Part shown: piece after piece, positions 40,741 through 43,056 of the stretch
Layout: every line of letters starts with the position of its first letter
Position numbering within the stretch: position 1 is the stretch's first letter
DNA from: K189A clade bacterium
GTDB taxonomy: Bacteria > Pseudomonadota > Gammaproteobacteria > Pseudomonadales > Azotimanducaceae
NCBI GenBank assembly: GCA_018607725.1
Contig: JABBAY010000244.1
Span: 1 to 43,056 of the forward strand
Direction: 5' to 3'
DNA: 43,056 nucleotides
Translations under genes and position numbers: made by a program
Notes under the pieces: generated by a model
Databases searched by the model: none
Told to the model about the DNA's origin: nothing
Seen by the model: only the letters and a program-made list of their open reading frames with translations

Positions 40741-41891
40741 TGGCTGAAAACTCGGACGACGATAAAACAGAGGAACCCACCGACAGGCGCCTAGAAAAGG
40801 CGCGCGATGATGGGCAGGTTGCTCGCTCGCAGGATTTAACCATTGCGATCACGATGATACTCGTGGCAACCACATTTTTCATGTTCGGCGGGTACTTTTT
40901 CCGAGCCTTGGCGGAGGTGTTTTCCAGTGGTTTCGTGTTCGATCGTCGAATCTTGTTTTCACCACAGATATTACCCGCGATGTTTGGTAAGTTTGCTGTT
41001 GATGGTTTGCTGGTGGTGGCGCCTATCTTTGGCTTGACCGTTATCATTGCCATCGCGTCTTCGCTGATGATGGGTGGATTTATTTTTTCCCTCAAGGCCG
41101 TCGAACCGAAGCTATCGCGGTTGAGCCCTCTGGAGGGAATTAAAAAAGTCTTTGGCATGAAGGCGTTGATTGAACTGTTGAAAGCTGTCGCTAAGTTCAC
41201 GCTGATTGCTTCAGCATTGTATTTTGTGGCTTTATGGTACATGAAGGATCTCAGTTTTCTGGGTGTGATGCCATTAGAGCCTTCACTTGAATCAGCTGCT
41301 GAAATCGTCAGTGGTGGTTTCTTGCTGGTGACCTTGAGTCTGATTGTCATCGCTTCAATAGATGTACCTTATCAGCTGATTTCCTTTAAAAATCGTATGA
41401 TGATGTCGATTAAGGAAATAAAAGATGAGTCGAAAGATGCTGAAGGCCGGCCGGAGGTGAAGGCACAAATTCGACGTCGCCAACGAGAACTTGCGATGGG
41501 CTCTATGTTGGAAGCCGTCGCTGGCGCCGATGTTGTCATTACTAATCCGGAACATTTTGCTGTCGCGCTGGCCTATGATGCAGCGACGAGCCAGGCACCG
41601 CGGGTGGTTGCGGCGGGTATCGATTTTGCGGCGCTCAGAATCAAGGAGCAGGCCATCGCCAGCGGGGTCATGATATTTGAGGCTCCACCGCTGGCCCGAG
41701 CCTTGTATTATACTGCGGATGTGAATGACTATGTGCCAGAGGAACTCTATCACGCGGTGGCGATGGTTATCGCTTACGTCTTTAGTATGAACACCTATGC
41801 AGGCAACAAATCTGGCGTCACTATGCCGAAACCCGTCGTGCCCAAGTCGATGCAATTTGATTCTAGTGGAAACCGAGTAGTGGAAGAATAG
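40740..41891 (+). CDS. flhB: FlhB, export-gate switch protein (autocleavage motif NPEH)
   Basis: A 383-residue protein with four membrane helices in the first ~210 residues, after the typical DDKTEEPTDRRLEKARDDGQVARS start. The cytoplasmic autoprotease domain follows with IKDESKDAEGRPEVKAQIRRRQRELA and VVITNPEHFAVALAYD. The cleavage motif, usually N-P-T-H, is N-P-E-H at 269-272. The catalytic Asn and Pro are kept and Thr is replaced by Glu. FlhB cleavage is needed for the switch from hook to filament export. The C-terminal tail extends some 30 residues past the core. Confidence 0.94.
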   Translation: MAENSDDDKTEEPTDRRLEKARDDGQVARSQDLTIAITMILVATTFFMFGGYFFRALAEVFSSGFVFDRRILFSPQILPAMFGKFAVDGLLVVAPIFGLTVIIAIASSLMMGGFIFSLKAVEPKLSRLSPLEGIKKVFGMKALIELLKAVAKFTLIASALYFVALWYMKDLSFLGVMPLEPSLESAAEIVSGGFLLVTLSLIVIASIDVPYQLISFKNRMMMSIKEIKDESKDAEGRPEVKAQIRRRQRELAMGSMLEAVAGADVVITNPEHFAVALAYDAATSQAPRVVAAGIDFAALRIKEQAIASGVMIFEAPPLARALYYTADVNDYVPEELYHAVAMVIAYVFSMNTYAGNKSGVTMPKPVVPKSMQFDSSGNRVVEE

Positions 41892-41901
41892 GGCGCTAAA
41901 T

Positions 41902-43056
41902 ATGCATGATCCAACTATTGATTCGTCTGCGCCTTTGTCTGACTGGTTTGAGGGCAATACGCTGTGCCTGCGTCGCCAAGACAAACAGGCGATTGCAGGA
42001 ATATCCGATATTTTATTGGGTGCTAAGCCCTATGTCGTCGTTGCAGGGCCTGGCGCCGGGCTAATCAGTCATTATTTCGAGCTGATTTATCGTCAGGTTA
42101 AAGGCAACGACGACTTGGTTATCGATGCTTTTTTACCGGCGACCGCCGATGGTTTGTTGGCACGATTTAATGATGTACTCGCTGAGTTGTCCGTGGATGA
42201 AGCCCGGCAAGCGCCTACGGGCTCTTCCCAACGTAGAATACTGATGCTTAGTGAAAGTGCAGACCTGGGCCAGCGTGAGTGGGACCTGATGGCGCGCTTG
42301 TTGGGTGATTTTCCAGGCGCGAATTTTGGTTTGCTTGTATTTGTCGATGAGCCCGATAATGCCTTGGTGCAGGGCTTTATGAAATCTATGGGGTCTAAGC
42401 TCAGATACTGTGCCCTGAATTTTCCCAATGGCGAAGAGCTACAGCAGTTGCTGGAGTCTGCTGATGGCGACGACCAGGAAAGCCAGGTGTTCGACACGCT
42501 GCGGCGATTGGGTGTTAGTTTTGGTGAGGCGGTTGAGCCGATAGATAATGCTGACGTCACAAATTTGTCCTCAAGCAAACCTGAAACGGCGGCGGCGCCC
42601 TTTGACTTGAGTAGTGACGGGCGTAAGGGCTTCAAGCAGTTGAGATTGTTATTGTTAGGCCTTTTCGTTGCCGTGGTTGTGTCAGTATCTGTGTCTCTTG
42701 CGTTGAATGATGACCTAACCCATGAAGGTTTTTCGGAGTTGCTTACGACTTGGGAACCGCCAGCTATTCTGCAAGGCTGGAGCTTTGATAGTCCAGAAGA
42801 CCCAACACAGGACGAATCCAGTAACGTGGAAGACTCCGGGGTTGGCCTGTTAGAAAGCGATGATGAGGATAGCAATGTCAGGTCTGCGTCAGAAGACTTG
42901 CCATATGGTGATCTTGGCTTGGGGCGCAAGTTACTAGAAGATGCAGGATCAGAACTAGATAGGCGCGAAGGCCGGGTTATGGCGGCCCGTCAGCCGCAGA
43001 TCATCGAGCGACCAACTATTGATTCGGCAACTATTGATTCGGCAACTATTGATTCG
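41902..43056 (+). CDS. Unrecognised single-pass membrane protein after flhB (3' end off-window)
   Basis: An open frame from ATG 41902, 10 bases after flhB, runs 385 codons to the window edge with no stop. The first ~240 residues look like a globular cytoplasmic domain. A strand-loop, PYVVVAGPGAGLISHYFELI (44-63), sits where a P-loop ATPase would have GxxGxGKS, but lacks the lysine. A second strand, RRILMLSESADL (111-122), resembles a degraded Walker B. One membrane helix lies at about 248-268 (RLLLLGLFVAVVVSVSVSLA). The outer part is acidic and low complexity (about 295-335) and ends in three PTIDS/ATIDS units. The layout recalls GspA/ExeA or DamX proteins (ATPase-like domain, helix, periplasmic tail), but I cannot assign it. 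It is probably co-transcribed with the fli operon. Confidence 0.6.
   Translation, partial: MHDPTIDSSAPLSDWFEGNTLCLRRQDKQAIAGISDILLGAKPYVVVAGPGAGLISHYFELIYRQVKGNDDLVIDAFLPATADGLLARFNDVLAELSVDEARQAPTGSSQRRILMLSESADLGQREWDLMARLLGDFPGANFGLLVFVDEPDNALVQGFMKSMGSKLRYCALNFPNGEELQQLLESADGDDQESQVFDTLRRLGVSFGEAVEPIDNADVTNLSSSKPETAAAPFDLSSDGRKGFKQLRLLLLGLFVAVVVSVSVSLALNDDLTHEGFSELLTTWEPPAILQGWSFDSPEDPTQDESSNVEDSGVGLLESDDEDSNVRSASEDLPYGDLGLGRKLLEDAGSELDRREGRVMAARQPQIIERPTIDSATIDSATIDS
43012..43056 (+). repeat. 15-bp tandem repeat at the window end (at least three units)
   Basis: CCAACTATTGATTCG, then GCAACTATTGATTCG twice, in frame (PTIDS, ATIDS, ATIDS). The window stops exactly at the end of the third unit, so more may follow. 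The first unit is identical over 15 bases to 41911-41925 at the start of the same gene. Confidence 0.9.

Noticed and set aside
43012-43056. CRISPR-like array
   Set aside because: The units are directly adjacent 15-mers without spacers and in frame with a coding region.

Overview
This window is a stretch of bacterial chromosome, moderately GC-rich, almost certainly from a marine-type gammaproteobacterium. The evidence is a RecBCD-type recC, a PomA/PomB-style motor, a polar-flagellum gene order (flagellins, flaG, fliS, a fleQ-like gene, a fleR-like gene, then fliEFGHIJKLMNOPQR-flhB), and recognisable sigma-54 and sigma-28 promoters. The exact family cannot be fixed from the sequence alone.

Left part (1-9982): general housekeeping and metabolism. 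It holds the 5' part of recC on the minus strand, running off the left edge, then a DUF1295 membrane protein, an MFS transporter, a CaiB/BaiF CoA-transferase, a tandem universal stress protein (minus) and a nitronate monooxygenase. Two overlapping small genes follow (a two-helix membrane protein and a four-cysteine protein), then a DUF1566-type lipoprotein (minus).

Middle (10268-25647): the stator genes are one pomA and two consecutive, paralogous pomB genes. After a 0.6 kb spacer come two tandem giant flagellin genes of 1186 codons each. They are identical to the eye over about 3.4 kb and diverge only in the first ~145 bases of coding sequence and in the promoters. The centre of each flagellin consists of nine imperfect repeats. 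The next genes are flaG, a CLC-type chloride channel whose gating glutamate position is tyrosine, a secreted Sel1-repeat protein, and fliS. The filament cap gene fliD, usually found between flaG and fliS, is not there.

Right part (26119-43056): two sigma-54 activators lead. One is a FleQ-like protein with no N-terminal receiver-like domain. The other is a FleR-like protein with a degenerate receiver and its own sigma-54 promoter, and no fleS lies beside it. A tightly packed fliE-to-flhB run follows and encodes the MS ring, C ring, export ATPase complex, hook-length ruler and export gate. The window ends inside an unrecognised single-pass membrane protein gene that begins 10 bases after flhB and stops in a 15-bp tandem repeat.

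Together the right 33 kb encode most of the basal body, motor and filament of a polar flagellum. The promoters fit the usual cascade: FleQ-like protein plus sigma-54, then the FleR-like protein, then sigma-28 for the late genes (flagellin 1, flagellin 2, flaG and possibly pomAB). The most unusual parts are the homogenised giant flagellin pair, the doubled pomB, the channel and Sel1 genes in the fliD position, and the repeat-bearing membrane protein after flhB.
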